From Bradyrhizobium sp. LLZ17 (GTDB lineage Bacteria; Pseudomonadota; Alphaproteobacteria; Rhizobiales; Xanthobacteraceae), in contig NZ_CP165734.1 in assembly GCF_041200145.1 (NCBI RefSeq), positions 4,464,001-4,528,000 of the forward strand: a stretch of DNA of 64,000 nt, written 5' to 3'. This document shows, in pieces, positions 62,051-64,000 of this stretch; position 1 is the stretch's first letter, and each line of letters opens with the position of its first letter. The notes under the pieces are model-generated. The model saw only the letters and a program-made list of their open reading frames with translations. It was not told the DNA's origin and searched no databases. The translations under genes and the position numbers were made by a program.

Positions 62051-62851
62051 ATGTACCAGACCACATATCATCGCGCCTCTTCAGTCGATGAGGCCGCCTC
62101 TCTCTTCGCGAAGGGCAGCGACGCAAAGTTTCTCGCCGGCGGCCAGACGCTGCTGCCGGTCATGAAGCAGCGCCTCGCCAGCCCCTCGGACGTGATCGAT
62201 CTCGGCAAGATCAAGGAGCTGATCGGCGTCGAGGCCTCCGGCGACACGGTGACCATCAAGGCTGCCACGCCGCATTATGACGTCGCGACCAGCGATGCCG
62301 CGAAGAAGGCGATCCCCGCGCTCGCCTACCTGGCGTCGCTGATCGGCGATCCTGCCGTCCGCTATCGCGGCACGATCGGCGGCTCGATCGCCAACAACGA
62401 TCCCGCCGCGGACTATCCGGCCGCGCTGCTCGCACTCGGCGCTACCGTGAAGACCAACAAGCGGTCGATCACGGCGGACGACTTCTTCAAGGGCCTGTTC
62501 ACGACCGCTCTTGAAGACGGCGAGATCATCACCGCCGTATCGTTCCCGGTTCCGGCGAAAGCAGGCTACGCCAAGATGCGGCATCCGGCCTCTCGCTTCG
62601 CGCTGACCGCGGTCTTCGTCGCGCAGACCAAGTCGGGCGAGGTTCGGGTGGCCGCGACCGGCGCTTCCCAGAGCGGCGTGATGCGGGTGCCCGCGATCGA
62701 AGCCGCCCTGAAGGCAAACTGGTCGCCGGCCGCGATCGACGGCGTGAGCATTTCGGCGAGCAACCTGCTGGCCGATATCCACGGCACTGCGGAGTACCGC
62801 GCCAATCTGGTCAAGGTGATGGCACAGCGCGCCGTAACCGCCGCCGGGTGA
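62051..62851 (+). CDS. Xanthine dehydrogenase family FAD-binding subunit (CoxM type)
   Basis: The medium, flavin-binding subunit of the molybdenum hydroxylase, 266 residues. The start at 62051 follows GAGAGGAGA. FAD-binding motifs are KFLAGGQTLLPVMKQRL (about residues 27-43) and RYRGTIGGSIANNDPAADYP (about 104-123), both hallmarks of CoxM-type proteins. It follows the large subunit by 12 bases and closes the operon, which has a strong terminator just downstream. Confidence 0.94.
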   Translation: MYQTTYHRASSVDEAASLFAKGSDAKFLAGGQTLLPVMKQRLASPSDVIDLGKIKELIGVEASGDTVTIKAATPHYDVATSDAAKKAIPALAYLASLIGDPAVRYRGTIGGSIANNDPAADYPAALLALGATVKTNKRSITADDFFKGLFTTALEDGEIITAVSFPVPAKAGYAKMRHPASRFALTAVFVAQTKSGEVRVAATGASQSGVMRVPAIEAALKANWSPAAIDGVSISASNLLADIHGTAEYRANLVKVMAQRAVTAAG

Positions 62852-62874
62852 TAGCGCCTCAACACAAATCTTCC

Positions 62875-62907
62875 GCGGCGCGCAGCGATGCGCGCCGCTT
62901 TTATTTT
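62875..62907 (+). terminator. Rho-independent terminator after the CoxSLM-type operon
   Basis: Perfect 9-base-pair stem GCGGCGCGC / GCGCGCCGC with loop AGCGAT, followed by TTTTATTTT. It begins 23 bases after the CoxM stop codon. Confidence 0.85.
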
Positions 62908-63049
62908 GGCCAGTCGTGACGAAAACCGCTTGCCTCGCTGGCGTGAAGGCGAGAAAAGTTAATCAGCCAATTAACTCGCCCACAGAGGAACGTCCCGAGC
63001 GCTTGCCCGGACCATCGGCAATCCGCCCGCGACCCGAGGAAACAACAAA

Positions 63050-64000
63050 TTGCTCGACAAACCAGCCGAAGAAAAACCAGAAGAAAAACCAGAAGGCTCC
63101 TCCGTTCGCAACTCGGGCCCGCTGTCAGGCTTCCGCATCGTCGAATTCGCGGGCATCGGGCCCGGCCCGTTCGCCTGCATGTTGCTGGCCGACATGGGAG
63201 CGGAGGTCGTCACGCTTGATCGCGTGGGCGCCAGGAAGAGCATGAAGTCGGTGGCCGGCCGCGGCCGCAAGGTGATCGAGCTCGACCTCAAGGACAAGGC
63301 GGCAATCGCGCAAGCGCTCGACCTGCTTGCGAATGCCGATGCACTGGTCGAGGGCTTTCGCCCCGGCGTGATGGAGCGGCTGGGCCTCGGGCCCGATGTC
63401 GTGCTCGCGCGCAATCCAAAGCTGGTCTACGGCCGCATGACCGGCTGGGGCCAGGAAGGCCCGCTTGCGAACGCCGCCGGCCACGACATCAACTACATCT
63501 CCATCACCGGCGCGCTTGCCGCGATCGGCACCAAAGAGGCGCCGGTGCCGCCGCTCAACCTGGTCGGTGATTTCGGCGGCGGCGCGCTCTACCTCGTGGT
63601 CGGCGTGCTCGCGGCGCTGCTGGAAGCGTCAAGGTCCGGCAAGGGCCAGGTGGTCGACGCAGCGATGTGCGACGGCGCGGCATCGCTGATGTCGTTCTTC
63701 TTCGACATGACGGCGATGGGCCGCTGGACCGAAGGCCGCAACCAGAATTTCCTCGACGGCGGCGCGCATTTCTACGGCGTCTATGAATGCGCCTGTGGCC
63801 ATTTCGTCTCGATCGGCTCGATCGAGCCGCAGTTCTACGCATTGCTGCGCCAACACGCCGGCCTGACCGATGCCGATTTCGACGCGCAGATGGACCGCAA
63901 GGCCTGGCCCGCGCTGAAGGAGAAGCTCAAGACCGTGTTCAAGAGCAAGACGCGCGAGGACTGGTGCAAGATCATGGAAGGCACCGACATCTGCTTCGCA
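63050..64000 (+). CDS. CaiB/BaiF CoA-transferase family protein, AMACR-like (cut by window end)
   Basis: The first 317 codons of a family III CoA-transferase or alpha-methylacyl-CoA racemase. The frame is open from a TTG at 63050, with GAGGAAA nine bases upstream, to the window edge. A short charged N-terminal repeat ([10 protein letters not shown]) leads to [20 protein letters not shown], the CoA-binding start, and the catalytic-type region [18 protein letters not shown] with [11 protein letters not shown] (Asp174). The His-Asp pattern fits the racemase AMACR, whose job is to epimerise 2-methylacyl-CoA; a CoA-transferase role is the alternative. The 3' part is missing only because the window stops. 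Confidence 0.85.
   Translation, partial: MLDKPAEEKPEEKPEGSSVRNSGPLSGFRIVEFAGIGPGPFACMLLADMGAEVVTLDRVGARKSMKSVAGRGRKVIELDLKDKAAIAQALDLLANADALVEGFRPGVMERLGLGPDVVLARNPKLVYGRMTGWGQEGPLANAAGHDINYISITGALAAIGTKEAPVPPLNLVGDFGGGALYLVVGVLAALLEASRSGKGQVVDAAMCDGAASLMSFFFDMTAMGRWTEGRNQNFLDGGAHFYGVYECACGHFVSIGSIEPQFYALLRQHAGLTDADFDAQMDRKAWPALKEKLKTVFKSKTREDWCKIMEGTDICFA

Overview
The window looks like chromosomal DNA of a Bradyrhizobium or a close relative (Rhizobiales). The grounds are the high GC with alphaproteobacterial codon use, SecA and release-factor sequences of Bradyrhizobium type, polyhydroxybutyrate genes (phaA, phaB, phaR), an AcdR/AcdS pair, two Liv-type uptake systems, a form II CoxL cluster, and many imperfect-palindrome intergenic repeats. 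I see no transposase, integrase, phage gene, CRISPR array or rRNA. The only RNA gene recognised is a tRNA-Ser(GGA).

Layout. 1-5.6 kb is an amide-uptake and hydrolysis cluster: a Tat-exported AmiC-like binding protein, a LivH permease, an amidase of the nitrile-hydratase-associated type, a second AmiC-like protein without a signal peptide, and a divergent MarR regulator. 6-22 kb is housekeeping backbone: secA, a parvulin foldase, argJ, mutT, an NDUFAF5-like methyltransferase, comF, glutaredoxin, a nitrilase-family amidase, DUF1178, an EamA exporter, ubiG, a PH-domain protein, lysC, ptsP and prfA. 23-29.8 kb holds a MarR regulator, a small protein resembling the RNA polymerase alpha C-terminal domain, a complete Liv-type ABC transporter (with a permease-ATPase fusion) and a HIT protein. 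These lie between prfA and its usual neighbour prmC, and the backbone resumes with prmC and the DUF4167 gene. 32-36 kb has a methyltransferase/gloB divergent pair, a cupin, a flavin reductase and an EamA exporter coupled to a tiny secreted protein. 36-39.2 kb is the PHB set phaB, phaA, phaR. 39-46 kb has a methyltransferase, a class IV aminotransferase, an esterase, a CMD-family protein, a cysteine synthase-like enzyme and acdR/acdS. 46-51.9 kb has recQ, a polysaccharide deacetylase, metA-metY and the tRNA. 52-58.8 kb has the trehalose genes (MFS-otsB-otsA) and a chemoreceptor. 59-62.9 kb is a molybdenum hydroxylase operon (CoxS, form II CoxL, CoxM), followed by a CaiB/BaiF CoA-transferase cut by the window edge.

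A striking global feature is that ten genes carry what looks like a single short indel: secA, lysC, ptsP, the second binding protein, acdS, recQ, the deacetylase, metA, metY and coxL. In each the protein continues in another frame with normal family sequence on both sides. Several indels lie in mononucleotide runs and some hit essential genes, so uncorrected sequencing or assembly error is the likeliest cause. Each of these genes is annotated below as one locus spanning the frameshift.

I did not find a clear undescribed multi-gene system. The best leads are the free-standing alpha-CTD-like protein next to a Liv transporter, the leaderless AmiC-like protein without AmiR, the transporter block separating prfA from prmC, and the structured leader upstream of the DUF4167 gene.
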